From NCBI GenBank assembly GCA_030544215.1, contig JARZZO010000006.1, positions 51,374,501-51,438,500 on the forward strand: a DNA stretch of 64,000 bases, written 5' to 3'. A program made the position numbers and the translations under genes. The DNA is from Zantedeschia hybrid cultivar (Eukaryota > Streptophyta > Magnoliopsida > Alismatales > Araceae). The notes under the pieces are model-generated. The model was given only the letters and a program-made list of their open reading frames with translations. It did not search any database and was not told the origin of the DNA. Positions 45,001 through 57,300 of the stretch are shown here, one piece after another. Positions within the stretch are counted from its first letter, which is position 1, and every line of letters begins with the position of its first letter.

Positions 45001-47064
45001 TAAATATATCGTATATATTTATTAAATACTATACCTACTTTGATTCATAATCAAATGAAAATAATGCATCTCATACATGTCAAGTGTAGTCATGGATAGC
45101 ACAGTGGGTTGGACTGGAGCCATCAGTCAAACGCACACACAATCTAACATAACATTTACATTAGATAACCTGCAAACACATAGGCAAAGGATCTTCATCT
45201 TTTCGCCTTCCTGGTTGCAGCTGTGGATCGTCCTCGCTCCTTCCTCGATTGCCTCGATTAGATTACAATAATTCTAAAATTACATGTAATTAGAAGAGAG
45301 CCTTATGGCGAGTACAAGAGAGAGGGAGGTAGAAGTACATCGGAGAATGAGAGAGGGAGAGATACGCAGATCTCTATTTATTAACAATTTAATAAACATC
45401 CATCATTCATCCACGATCTACACAAACACATCATTCATCACATGAATAATTTAAAATAAGTGCATATCCATGACCGCTGTGTGTTTTAAACATTCCACAC
45501 ATGATTCGGCGCAACACGTGGCTAAAATAAAAGTGTTTTTAAAATATATAATTTTGGCTTTCAAAAAGCTGGGATCCAATCAAAATTGGTATTTGAATTT
45601 TGAAAACACTTTTAATTAACTTAATCATGCAATCAAATCTGATTTAAAAGCATTAAACACACATCACATGTGCACACACTCCGAATTAATAAATTCCAGA
45701 TTATTCCATGCAAATTAGAATACTTCTAATAATCAATCTAACAATTAGATTGAAATCCCATTAATAATCTAACAATTAGACTATTAAAATTATTTACTAA
45801 TCTAACTCTTAGATCAGTAGATTAAAATTAATCATTAATTTATCATTAATCTAACTCTTAGATTAATTAATTAATTAATGTTAATGACTAACTTAACTCT
45901 TAAACGAGTAATTAACACTAATTAATTATTTAACTACTAATCTAACTCTTAGATTATTAGATTAATATTAATTATTAGTTTAACACTTAAACTAATAACT
46001 AATAAATCCTTATAAAAACCACTATATTAGTTAATTAAAACTAATTGTCAATTTAACATTTAAGCTGAAAAATTAATTCCAATTAACTAATAATTACTAA
46101 CATAACACTTAAGTTAGACAATTAAAATTAATTATTAATTTAACATTTAAATTAATAACCAATTCCAATTATTAACAACATTTGTTAATTAATAACCCCT
46201 TAATTGACTTAATGATTCAAAATCATTAAGGCACCAATTAAGTAAAATTGAAAAATAATTTTGATTTCAAAACATTTTTGAATTTTAAAGTTAAAATCCA
46301 ATTCTTATTTAATTGGGTCATAAAGGGTTTAAAAAGGGTAATTAGGGAATTGATGGTAGGGTGGGGGGGGGGAGTGTTAAAGAAAAGGGCCCAGCCCCAA
46401 AAACGAGCCAGGGCTCGGCTAAAACCTGAGCCAGGGCCAAACCAGGCCCCTGGGCTCGTAGCCCAGGCCCGGTCCAACCGGGGCCGGCCCGGACCGCCTG
46501 ACCCGGCTCTCCCCCAACCCCAGCCCGACACCCCTTTCTCCTTTTGCAGAAACCCTAACCTATGTTTGCAGGTTAGGTAGCGGCAAACGGGGCACCACCG
46601 ACGGCTGGCCCCTGGCGCCGCCGGCGCCGGCCGGCGATGCCCCCGGCGCCGGCTACGTGCCCGGCGCCGGCGACGTGCCCGGCGCCGACAAGGTCGCCAA
46701 CAGTGGCCAAACAACAAGCCAATTTGGGGCTCGATTATGTAGCCCTCCAGGGCCACTCCGGCGCCGACAAAGATACATGGTGTATAGTGATGACTATCAC
46801 CTAGGGATCCGAGGATCCGGGTCGCCATCCCAACGCTTGGGAAACCCGTATAAAGCCGCCGAAAAGCCCCGGTTCATCATCTCATGAAGAACTACGAAAA
46901 CCACAAAATAATTCGAAAAATTGCAGAATAATAATAATTAAAATTATTATAAAATCTGTGTTCATCTCATGAACACAGATCCAGTAAAAAGATCGAATCT
47001 TCGCATGGAATAATACACAGAAGAATTAATTTCGAAACCCGAAACGGGACGAGAAACAATGGAA
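42081..47064 (-). other. Copia III leader, non-coding, split by a solo LTR
   Basis: About 2.7 kb once the solo LTR (42398-44677) is discounted. It contains four spaced copies of CTTGTGGATAGCACAACAA (42271, 42381, 44746, 44842), an AT-rich block of short palindromic units such as TAATCTAACTCTTAGATTA (45740-46190), and a GC-rich block with repeated CCCGGCGCCGGCGACGTG (about 46616-46690). The 196-codon minus frame at 46238-46828 covers the GC-rich part and looks compositional. Confidence 0.6.
42398..44677 (-). repeat. Family G solo LTR, subfamily B (2280 bp), TSD ACAAC
   Basis: Complete from TGTAACGACCCGCCACCC to CAGTCCTTACA, flanked by ACAAC at 42393-42397 and 44678-44682. The target lies within one of the GATAGCACAAC leader repeats of copia III. 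Dyads near 43430-43700 and 44275-44590 bracket the pyrimidine-rich tract. It is about 100 bp shorter than the copy at 8154. Confidence 0.93.
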
Positions 47065-47080
47065 CCTGGCCCCGATACCA
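47065..47080 (-). other. Primer binding site of copia III (degenerate)
   Basis: The minus strand reads TGGTATCGGGGCCAGG next to the LTR end. It is the initiator-Met type TGGTATCAGAGCC with changes. Confidence 0.65.
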
Positions 47081-47081
47081 C

Positions 47082-48633
47082 TCTTGGGTTCTCGAGTTTC
47101 TCCAGATCTCCCGCGCAGTAGAAAATAAAATAAAAATGGAGATCCGTTCCCGTTTAGAAAATCAGAAAAATCTAATTATCGGATAATCAGTTATTACCGT
47201 GTGCGGATTCGAATCCGCAACTGTTCGGTTCCGTCCGTGCGACACCGCAAGCCACGCAAGCGCCCGGCCTCTAGCGGAGTCCACGTGATCCTCCTCGCGA
47301 TGGATATCCTCACATTCCTCGTTCTTCGTAGCCCACGAAACCTCCGCCGGTCGCCATAACGATCGCCGCAACGCACGGACGATTTCCCGTCGAACGGGAG
47401 ATAGAGAAGCGGCGGAGCAGATCCGGATCTGTCTGGGACGCTAGAGAAAGAGAGAAATAGAGGAGGGGCGGCTAAGGTTAGCAACAGCTTGGCCTGCTCA
47501 GCCCGTTCGCTATGTTTTATACTAACCGCGCGGTTTTTCATAAAAACCCATGGTTTATATAAAACCCACTTATTTATCCATCGCCTTGAGAATCATTTGC
47601 GTGTGACCCTCTAAGCCCAATTACCAGTCCAGTTAATAGCCCAACAAGCCCAGTGACTCCTCACTAGCTTTATTAATCAATTAATAGCTCTTTATTAATT
47701 AATTAATCAATTGAATTGATGTCGCACATCGAATTCGACTGGGCCTCCGATCACGTTGGGTGCCAAGCAACACCGCGTGAACCCGGAAGGTATCGGGGTT
47801 AAGTAACCCACTCTTGGAACCATTCCGCCGACAGTTACCGCGTGGATATAATCATTCATTCGTACAATGCTCTCGAGTCAACTTAGGGTATGGCGTTGTG
47901 TCAAACCCTAACCGGTCGACTCACTTGGATTTGATGCCGCTGATGAATATCAGAAAACTCCTTTCCCGATATTATCGTCTGCCCTAGCCAGGGACCTCCG
48001 CGCATCCGTCCTTGAACATTCTCTCTCTAAGTACTGAGATCGAATGATTCGTTATTGACACACAATTCCCTTCTACGGTATTCCGCTGTACCCAATCCTT
48101 GGCGTTTTAGAATCTCGTGGCTAGAGATTCGTAAACCAAGGTCAAAGCACAGAAGTCCACCAACAAGGTGTCCTTGGTATCTCAGGTCCGAGGACCATCT
48201 ACGCAACTGCGACAATAGAATCAAGCTGGTCGACAGTGAGGTACAATACCATCCAGCGATTTAGTTGGATCAGTTCAGTGAACTAATTCTTCAATGAGCA
48301 CCTACAGATTCGCCTTAGTGTTTCCACACAAGTGACTTATGAGATCAGTCACCCTCATCATATGAGCAGGAGTAATATGTACTAGTCTAACCGGATATTC
48401 GATGTCCTTCTCGGATATCCTCCGACTAAGAACGATTAAGAATATGTGTGTTTAAGTGATCAGTCTCATTAGTATGATCTCATCATAATATGATCACTAT
48501 AGCACATATTTACGGACTTCATTATGAAACGATAATTAATGCGATTTACACATAATGAATATTATGTCATTATATTATTAAATGAACGAGATTTACATAG
48601 TCAGATTGGCTTGTAGGCCACCTAAAACTGACA
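47082..48633 (-). repeat. Copia III 5' LTR, full length (about 1552 bp)
   Basis: In plus orientation TCTTGGGTTCTCGAG to CTAAAACTGACA; the family ends are TGTTGGG and TAACA, so both termini carry one change. This is the best whole copy of the LTR shared by copia I and the stacked LTRs at the right edge. It includes TAATTAATTAATCAATTGAA and a palindromic CGGATTCGAATCCG near 47212. Confidence 0.88.
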
Positions 48634-49406
48634 GGAAGACTACGGTAACTCCTTACAAAGAAAATCGGGACCCCTTGACCTAGACCTTATCCACACATTT
48701 CATCAAAGGGCCTATGATTCGGCATGATAATGATAACACTGTGGTGATTACCTCTTAGTTTGACTTGCATGTCATCTATAGGAGGGAATTGGCTAGACAA
48801 TGCACACCGCTATTGACATACAAATCCTTGAAGGCTCTACGGCCGATGAAAAGGAAGAAGTTCCATGATCTTGAATGTGAGTGATACCGATAGTTTGATA
48901 CCTGGGATCTATATATAGCACTGAACAGACTATTCCTACATCCTGCTGAACCATAGTGGCCGCCATTAATTGATAAGCTGATAGAAGGGCCTGGGGCGAT
49001 TTTCTATAAAAGAATTCTGCTGAGTGAGGAAACTGATGAAGGGGAGCCAGATGACCCCTATGAAACTGGTTTAATAACTGATCACCTCTAGAGGGCCACT
49101 TACCCCTCTCATGTCTTCACCCTCTCTATTTCGCAGTCTGCTTATTACCTCGAATTGGTCGAGGGTAATTATTGAAGATATTCCCCGGGCGCTGCCCATT
49201 ATCATCACTTTGTCCCCTCAGGACATTCTGCCTCGGATTCCTCTCAACCTCGAGAGGATCCATGATTTGATCTAGGACTTACTATTGTATGATCCCCCCA
49301 ATCCTCTGGCCATGGTGCCATTTTCTCCTCCTTACGATCATCCCCCCTTCCAAATTCACTCATGTTTCATGCTAAATACTAAAAATTACCAAAAAAAAAA
49401 GTCAAT
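48634..49406 (+). other. Tat sequence between protease and RT (degenerate)
   Basis: Tat sequence resumes after copia III. No domain is identifiable. Broken frames read LPRIPLNLERIHDLI and similar acidic or proline stretches typical of the poorly conserved region between protease and RT in Tat elements. Confidence 0.45.
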
Positions 49407-51020
49407 TTGGCAACTTCTTCCTCACAAATCCTCACTGAGGAGACATCCTACTATCTGTCCGAATCTATCCCATTGCGCGGGTCATTCAGGCAGAATTCTC
49501 TTCTATACCTACTCTGCCCCTCCTCTCGGGAGGATTTCCCTGTATTCCCTCATGTATCTAATGATTTTTGTCCTTCTTCGTCCTCTTTAGGTCAGAATAG
49601 TGAGTCTAGTGGTAGGCAGTTTAATGAGATTAGGAAGTCTAATGAAGTTAGTCAGATTAAGAAGTCTAGAAAGTCTAAGGGTAGAAGAATACCAAATAGA
49701 TATCTCCAAGAGTTAGCTTCTAAGTGCTTTTCGTTCTATCAATTTCCTCAATTGTTAGAGAATCCTATCCAGTTGTCAGAAGAGTATGAGGCAGATGAGT
49801 TGGTCAATGACGGGTATAGAATGTATGAGTTGGTGCACGAGAAGGACCCTGTCACCGAAGAAGAAGAAGAGGATGAGGACGCAACTGAGGCATATGCAAG
49901 CGGAGTGAAGAGATTTGATGAACCCTCAGTTGCTGTAGAAGAACCGACCAAGGAAATCAATCTAGGAACTGAAGAAGAGCCTAAGGTAGTCCTCATCAGT
50001 CAAAATCTTTCAAAATTAGATGAAGAGGCATTGATTCGAGTTCTTAGAGATTACAGGGACACGTTCGCTTGGAGCTACAAAGACATGCTGGGGTTAGATT
50101 CTCTTTCATTTATAGATGGTTTTTCATAATATAATCTGATTAGATTGGCAGAAGATGATTAGGAGAAAACATCATTCACTACTCCATGGGGAACATACTG
50201 TTATGTTGTCATGCCATTTAGGTTAAAGAATGCTGAAGCCACCTACCAAAGGGTTACGATGGCTATATTCCATGACATGATGCATATACATTTGTAAGTG
50301 TATGTAGATAATCTTCTAGTTAAGTCTAAAAGAAAAGCTGAGCATGCTGAAGTTCTGGCAAAGGTTTTAGCAAGATCAAGGGAGTATCAGTTAAAGATGA
50401 ATCCAAAGAAATGCGTATTTGGTGTCTCATCAGAGAAGTTGTCAGGATTCATAGTCAATAAGCGGGGCATTGAGATCGATCCCAACAAGGCTAAAGCCAT
50501 CATTGAAATGCCACCTCCCAAGAACTTGAAAGAGTTGAGAGGATTAATCGGGAGGTTACAGTTTATTCGCCGTTTTGTCTCCCAGCATTCACAAAGGTGT
50601 AAGCCGTTTTACGAGCTTACTAAGTCGTGAGTCAAATTCGATTAGGACGATAAGTGTCAGGAGGCATTTGACGGATTGAAGAAGTATCTTGCAAGTCCTC
50701 CTGTTTTGAGACCACCATCTTAAGGCAAACATTCAATTTTATATATTTATGTCCTAGATGATGCCGTGGGGGCTGTCTTAACACAAGAGGATGACGAAGG
50801 AAAGAAGAGGCCAACCTATTATATCTCTAAACTTCTCAACCCCGCTGAACAAAGGTATACAGCGATAGAGAAAACATGTGCTGCACTGGTATGGGTAGTT
50901 CAGAAACTAAAACATTATTTTCTAGCTCATAAAGTCCATCTCATCTCTAGGATATATCCTATCAAATTCTTTTTCGAGAAATCTGTCCTTACAGATCGAT
51001 TAGCACGTTGGTAGAGCTTT
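49407..51020 (+). pseudogene. rt: Tat-type reverse transcriptase with N-terminal deletion
   Basis: The pre-RT acidic linker ends EEPTKEINLGTEEEPKVVLI, ALIRVLRDYRDTFAWSYKDM. The next residues LGLDSLSFIDGFS jump directly to the mid-RT motif, so roughly 100 residues of the RT N-terminus are missing. Then TSFTTPWGTYCYVVMPFRLK, YVDNLLVKSKRKAEH (expected YVDD or YIDD, so the second Asp is Asn), MNPKKCVFGVSSEKLSGFIV, LRGLIGRLQFIRRFVSQHS and an RNase H-like connection (YYISKLLNPAEQRYTAIEKT). Stops near 50128, 50161, 50296, 50629 and 50722. Confidence 0.85.
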
Positions 51021-51145
51021 CTATCTCAATTTGACATCATCTACATTCAGCAGAAAGCAATCAAAGACTATGCCATAGCAGAACACCTTGCTCATCATCC
51101 TCTTCCCATATTTGATCCGGTCCAATCGGAGTTTCCAAATGAGGA

Positions 51146-51661
51146 TTGATGTCCATCAACATAATAAAAGATGACATATGGACTCTACATTTTAATGGAG
51201 CTCTGGACTCTCATAGTAAAGGTATCACCATTGTTCTCCTATCACCTGAAGGTGTCACTATTCCTCAAGCCTTTCAGCTTGCCTTTCATATTACCAATAA
51301 CATAGCTGAATATGAGGCCCTCCTTGCCGGCCTCGAGGCCGCTCATCTCCATGGTGCCACCAAATTGAGGATTTTAGGTGATAGTCAATTGATCCTTCAC
51401 CAAGTGCTCACCAAATACTGCACCCTTGATCCCAAACTCAAGCCTTATAAGGAACTCACCTCAGCTTATGCCAAGCTTTTCACCAAATTGATCTTCATCC
51501 ATGTTCCTCGGAATCAGAACATCTTAGCTGACGCTCTAGCTTCTCTTACATCATCTCTGAATTTTCCAATGAACACACACTCCGAATCAATCATCATCCA
51601 TAGGCGTCTCTCTCCTACTGTAGAGGACCCTTCCTTTCTTAGGATTAAGGAGAAGTTGTAG
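51146..51661 (+). pseudogene. Tat second RNase H (archaeal-type)
   Basis: A 171-codon open frame. Motifs LHFNGALDSHSKGITIVLLS (expected FDGA, so the first catalytic Asp reads Asn), NNIAEYEALLAGLEAAHLHG (Glu kept), LRILGDSQLILHQV (Asp kept) and NILADALASL (Asp kept). It is in a different frame from the RT, implying a frameshift between 51020 and 51146. Presence of this extra RNase H is diagnostic of Tat elements. Confidence 0.85.
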
Positions 51662-51685
51662 AAGAAAGCTAGAGATGGAGATATT

Positions 51686-52879
51686 GTGGAAAAGAGAGAA
51701 ATCATGCTATTGCAATTGCAAGAAGAGATGGAAGACGGAGAGAAACCATGGTTTTATGAAATTGCCAGATACTGTGAAGATCAGTCATATCCTGAAGAAG
51801 CCACAGCTGAAGAAAAGAGCGCTATCAGGAGAATTGCTCAAAGATACACCCTAGTTGGAGGGGAGTTATATAGACGTGGATTCGATGGTGTTCTTCTAAG
51901 ATGCTTAGATGAAGATGAGCTTTGGAACATCATGGACGGAGCTCATGCTGGAGTTTGTAGTGGTCATGTTAATGGACAGATGTTATCAATGAAAATCCTT
52001 AGACAAGGATATTATTGGCCAACCATGGAAGAAGATTGTGCAGGATATGTCTGTAGGTGTGCTAAATGCCAACTTCATGCCGACAAGATCCATTCTCCTG
52101 CATCTTCACTCCATCTTGTTTCCTCCCCATGGCCTTTATCCATGTGGGCTTTTGACATCATTGGACCTCTTGGGGATCCCAACTCCTCTATCAAGCAAAA
52201 ATCTTTTATCATCATTGCGACGGAGTACTTCACCAAGTGGGCAGAAGCCGAAGCTTATATCGAGGTCAAAGCGTTAACAGTCTGCAAATTCATCATGAAG
52301 GATATCATCACAAGGTTTGAGATTCCAAGCACCATCGTCACCGACAATAGACCACAGTTCGTATCACAAGAATTGAAAGACCTCTGCAACAAGTATAAAG
52401 TTGCATTGCATCATTCGTCTCCTTATTATCCTCAAGGCAATGGCCAAGCGGAGGCAACTAACAAGACCTTGATAAAAATCATCAAGAAAATGTGTGAATC
52501 TAATCGATATACAGACTGGCCAAAGAAACTTGTTGAGGCTCTATGGGCCTACCGAACTTCAATCAGTACGCCCACTGGGAAGACTCCATATTCCTTAATG
52601 TTTGGAATGGAGACGGTAGTTCCATACGAAGTCCTCATCCCATCATTAAAAGTATAATTGAACAAGGAGTTTTCCCTTGACGAGCATTGTTCTGCACTCC
52701 TCACTCAGTTGGAACTTTTAGATGAGAAAAAATGGTCAGCAACTAATCATTCACGAGTATATCAAAATAGGTTAGTACGTTTTTATCAAAAGAAGGTTAT
52801 TGAACGCAAATTCAAAGTCGATAAAATGGTAGTCAAAAGAACTTTTGTAAAACCTGGTGGTCTACGTTCTAAACTCTAA
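51686..52879 (+). pseudogene. int: Tat integrase, nearly intact
   Basis: A 323-codon open frame to 52657, then one stop and 73 further codons in frame, ending FVKPGGLRSKL. The zinc-binding region has AHAGVCSGHVNG...CRCAKCQLHAD. The catalytic triad is present: Asp in WAFDIIGPLGD, Asp in IVTDNRPQF and Glu in QGNGQAEATNKTL. Next comes WAYRTSISTPTGKTPYSLMF. The C-terminal piece includes RVYQNRLVRFYQKKVIERKF. It is the best preserved Tat domain, though the stop at 52657 would remove the C-terminal DNA-binding part. Confidence 0.87.
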
Positions 52880-53574
52880 CTCAATTGAAATCTTAAATTC
52901 CCTTGTTAGTCTTTGACAATCTAATTCAAGTGCATTATTCACACGCAAACACGCTTTGTCCTTGAGTAACAAGAGATGTGAAGTCCAAGGAAAACTGATA
53001 GCTTGACTGAGAGTGTAAAGTACAACCCATTCTTGTTTTATTATTCCTTTTTATTCTCAGCTCGCGATGTCGGAATGAGGCCCAGGATAGACTACTGAAA
53101 ATCCCCGTCGTCTTAGTAGGAGGCCGTCATAAAAAAAAAAAGAGAGGGGAAAAATAAAAGATCCGCCCTAAAAGAAAGAAAAATAAAAAAGGCAAAAGCC
53201 AAACCAAATACAAAAAGCCATAAAACGTCAAATCAAATGGCCAAATATCCAAATAAGAGGGAACGCAAGGTCAAAAATACCCTACATAGTGAAAATGACC
53301 GAACCCCAACAGACAATAAGGTAATGAATGGACATCTTCTTGGGTCTCCGGAACCCTCTCGAGAGCTTTCTAGACCATTTCTTCCTTTCCCCTTAAGGGA
53401 CGTGCTCCAAGCTTAAGGAATGGCCTAAGTTAACTAAGGGTCAGATCATCAAATGGAATCAAGGATACAAGCACAATAAAAGCACAATGGACTTGTATTA
53501 GGCTATTAAAGAATAATTAGGGTTTAAGATAACAAGTAGGCTCTTCTGATCTACGTACCATGCTGGTCTGTAGC
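52880..53574 (+). other. Tat post-integrase non-coding region
   Basis: No domain-bearing frame. It contains A-rich runs (53128-53180) and a stretch similar to the pol-to-3' untranslated zone of Tat elements. Confidence 0.45.
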
Positions 53575-53576
53575 TT

Positions 53577-53955
53577 AATTGAATATTTCAAAACCACAAA
53601 AAGTTGAATAGTTCAAAACCACAAAAAAATTGAATATTTCAAAATCACAAGAAAATGAATATTTCAAAACCACAAAAAAATTAAATATTTCAAAATCACA
53701 AGAAAATGAATATTTCAAAACCACAAAAAAATTGAATATTTCAAAATCACAAAAAGTTGAATATTTCAAAATCACAAAAAAATTGAATATTTCAAAACCA
53801 CAAAAAAATTGAATATTTCAAAATCACAAAAAAAATGAATATTTCAAAACCACAAAAAAAATTGAATATTTCAAAATCACAAAAAAATTTGAATATTGCA
53901 AAACCACAAAGAAAATGGATATTCCAAAATAACAAAAAAATGGATATTTGAATAT
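53577..53955. repeat. Minisatellite of 25-27-bp units, about 14 copies
   Basis: Units follow GAATATTTCAAAA(C/T)CACA(A)nTT. A C-type (AAAACCACA) and a T-type (AAAATCACA) largely alternate, giving a second-order period near 51 bp. The open frames across it on both strands (e.g. 53575-53775 minus) only reflect the repeat. Confidence 0.9.
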
Positions 53956-54358
53956 GTTAGAATTTCAATTAACATTTGCTTGTCAGATCATGAGTGATTG
54001 CATGTTTTAATTTCAATAAGCATTTTGCATGCTTGTATGTTGCCTTTTTAATTATTATCTTTAATTATCTTTATTTGTCTTCATTAAATAAGGGCTTAGC
54101 CCCTTGACCCTTCTATCAAGGATAGGATCAAGTAACTAGTTACCTAGCTAGGCAAGGGGCTAATCCCAAATAGATATTTAACTTGTTTGTTCAAGCCATG
54201 CACATGTATAAAAGGAAAGTCAATAGAGAAGAGTACAAAAGCAACTCAAGTATGAAGAAACTCCCTTCATATATATCAAAAGTGTTCATGTACAAGTGTA
54301 CGTCCATGCGCAGGACTTTAAAACAAAAGAAGAATATACATCATAACAACCCTCCTGG

Positions 54359-57300
54359 CTAACTCTCTCCTGCTCCCTTGCCATACTGGCTCTGTGCCTC
54401 GTATGGACCCTCTGGTCCTTGCGCTGGAGGCGGTGGTAGTCCCATGGCACTTGGCCCTACCTGGCTTGAGGAAATGGCAATGCTGGCTGCGAAAGCACTC
54501 GCCTGCCCTAGCACCTGAGCCCGTTGCCGGGCATGCTGGTAGCGGGCCTCTACACTGCGCCTCTCGTGTTCTGCCACAGATAGACAGCCCTGAAGGTGCT
54601 GAACCTCAGTCATCAGCTGTGCCCGGTCGCAATCTCGTTCCTCTGTCAAGATCTCCAACCGCATATGGAGTCGTGTAAGCTCGTGGGGAAGGTCGTCGCT
54701 AGACAGCCGAGCCAGCTGCTCCTCTAAGGCCCTAATCCGAGAAACATCCGTCTGTGCCTGGGCTGCTGAGCCTTAGGCTTCCTCCAAGTCCACTTCAACC
54801 CTCCGAAGGGCTTCCCAGAGATCAGTAACCTGCAAGAGAAGGCATTGTTAGTCAAGGGATAGTAAGCAATTAGAATCATGAATGAAGCTTAAATTGAAGA
54901 CTTACCTGGTTAGTCCGATCTTCCTCAGCCAGGGAGGCCCGACGAATAGCTTGGGCTAGCTGACCTCACAAATCAATGACAAGAACCTCATGGGCGACAT
55001 CAAAAGACGAAGCGCCAGCAGAAGATGAGGGAGGATCCGTGTGAGTGTAAGTGGCGTGCTGTAACAGAAGAGACCACCTTCAGTGTGCAAGTGTCAAAAC
55101 AATTTAATAATGAAAATGAAGCATTTATAATTCATATTTAATTCATTCATATTATGCTTACCAGTTCATTGAGCTCCTTTTGAACCTATTCTAGCTGGGC
55201 CTCAGCGTCCTGGAGTCGGGTCCGGAGGGTGATGATGGTGGCGTCCCGCGCATCCTACATATTCGTATCATGTCGTTCATGCATCCACCAATATAAACAA
55301 GATAATAATATAAAAATGGAAAGAAGCATATCATCATTTTACTCACATCGAGAGGACACAACAGCTAAAGGTAGGCGGCATAATTGGTCCAGTACTATTG
55401 GGGGTAACCCTCGCTACTCTCTACTCGCGATATCACTGAGACCCTACACCGGTGCTAGTCGTCCCGCTGGTCCGGGAACTTGGCACTCCAATCGGTGCGT
55501 GCCTGCTTGCCCCTCATTGTGCGCCCGATCCCCTCTGGGATCTCCTCTTCTATCCACTCTTGGTGCAAACCCAACGTCCGCATCACCAGCCGCAGGCACA
55601 CGATCTCGATCTCGTTAATACAGTGGACCCACACCTGGCGTCCAAAACGAGCCTTGCCCCGCTTGACCCAAGGTTGTCCTGCATCGTCCATACCGAGGTA
55701 CGGACTCCAGATAACCTGCATTCATATAGGTTAGTTGCATTGCATTTCATATGAAAATAATGATTAATAAATCAATAAGTCACGTCATATTCAACTAATA
55801 AAATATTAAACAAGTCATGTTATAATAAATAATCATCAATCAAATATTCAATCAAATGTTTAACAAATAAATGTTAATTTAATAAATATTTAAACATTCT
55901 AACAAACCAGTTAATTAATCAAACATTTAACATAACATGAAACATAATAAGAATGGCAAGAAAAGAATTTTAAAACTTACCAGCAACTCTGGGTAGTCCA
56001 AGAACTGAGGGCAAAGGGCCGTCAGCTGGTTATGTTGTGGCGCTGTGTCCACTACCGGACGCCACCGTCTAGCCAACGGGACCGCCTCTGGCTAGAGTGA
56101 AGGCCTCGCTCGGCCTAGGGGAAAGTAGTAATATGTCTAGACCTGCATACATGAACATATAAGTTAAAATCATCATATGCATTGCATTAAATAATAATCA
56201 TAATGAAATGAACTTAAAAACACATTAAGTACATGAAGAAACGACGTGAAGCCGCTGATGGTGGCCTCCCGGTCCGGCGTGACTGTGGAGAGGTCGGTGA
56301 AAAGGTGAGCCAGAAGGGCTGCACCCCAGGCATGCTCACCTAGTGTATCTAAATCTACAAGAAAAGTCGGGAAGCGAATATGGATGTAGTCACCCTTCGT
56401 CCCAAACAAGAGCCTACCAAAGAAAAATACTAGAAACCTCCTAAGGTATCTATCTACACTAGCTCTATCACCCACATCCTGACAATGGACAGCATTAGCA
56501 GCCCTAGCCAGTCCCTCTCTCAGTTTCTCTCGGGACTTGTCCGTCTGCTGCCTAGGCTCAACTAGTCCTAGGGCTCACTCTACGACTACTCTCGTGAGAG
56601 TCCGAGACTCTCGACCCTCTGGCCCTGTCACCTCCAATCCTAGTAGGTCCTGTGCTAATCCTCGATAAGAGATACATGATCCCACTAACTGCTCGACCTT
56701 CTACCCGAAGGTGGGTGATCCTCGCAACATCCTTGAGACTACGGATCATTTGTCCCCAGGGCATAAAAAATGCCCGGCTCTTGTCATGCCATCTCTCTCT
56801 CAACACCTGTAACAACACCAGGTCTACCCAAAAGGGTTCTATCTTCAAGATCTCCATAAATCCCATCTCTGCCAACCGCGCCTTTTGGAAATTCGGAAGA
56901 CCACGGTATGTCGCCACCACTACGTCCCAGGAGATCCTGGTCCACATCGTGCCCTGCATTGTCCAAACAATTCATTAAAAATCATTAACAGGACATTAAT
57001 AATCAATTTCTTAGGTATTTCTTGGAATTATTCACCATTTTTTAATGGCATCACAGCTGACACGTTTCAAACTGCATCGCTGAGCCCAGATGCGACTCGA
57101 ACACAGGTTCCAGAACCTGTAGCCGAGCCCCTCTTCCCCCCCCCCCCCTGAAATTGAAATCTAACTCTAAAATAGGGTGTTTGAAACTTACCAAGTGAGG
57201 GCCGGCCACTGCCGCTGCCGCCTCGCCCACTAGAGCCTTGGGAGGAGCCTCCTCTGCCTCTATGAAGGCCGTCACTTCTGCGAGTCCCACCGCCGTTGCG

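Larger units (their letters stand above)
38503..48633 (-). mobile_element. Ty1/copia element III, minus strand, decayed
   Basis: Minus order: 5' LTR (47082-48633), primer site, long leader (split by a solo LTR), gag/protease, integrase, RT, RNase H, polypurine tract, then only about 143 bp of 3' LTR. It is the same family as copia I. It lies inside Tat, between protease and RT. Because the 3' LTR is cut short and the block at 36236-38500 abuts, the left junction has been rearranged. The base pairs right of 48633 (GGAAG) have no visible partner. Confidence 0.87.

Noticed and set aside
46238..46828. 196-codon minus-strand frame rich in Arg, Gly and Pro
   Set aside because: It tracks the GC-rich copia III leader repeat; no domain, and its N- and C-terminal parts change composition with the underlying DNA.
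53575..53812. Repetitive open frames on both strands (ENEYFKTTKKLNISKSQ-type)
   Set aside because: Pure product of the 25-27-bp minisatellite lacking stops on both strands.
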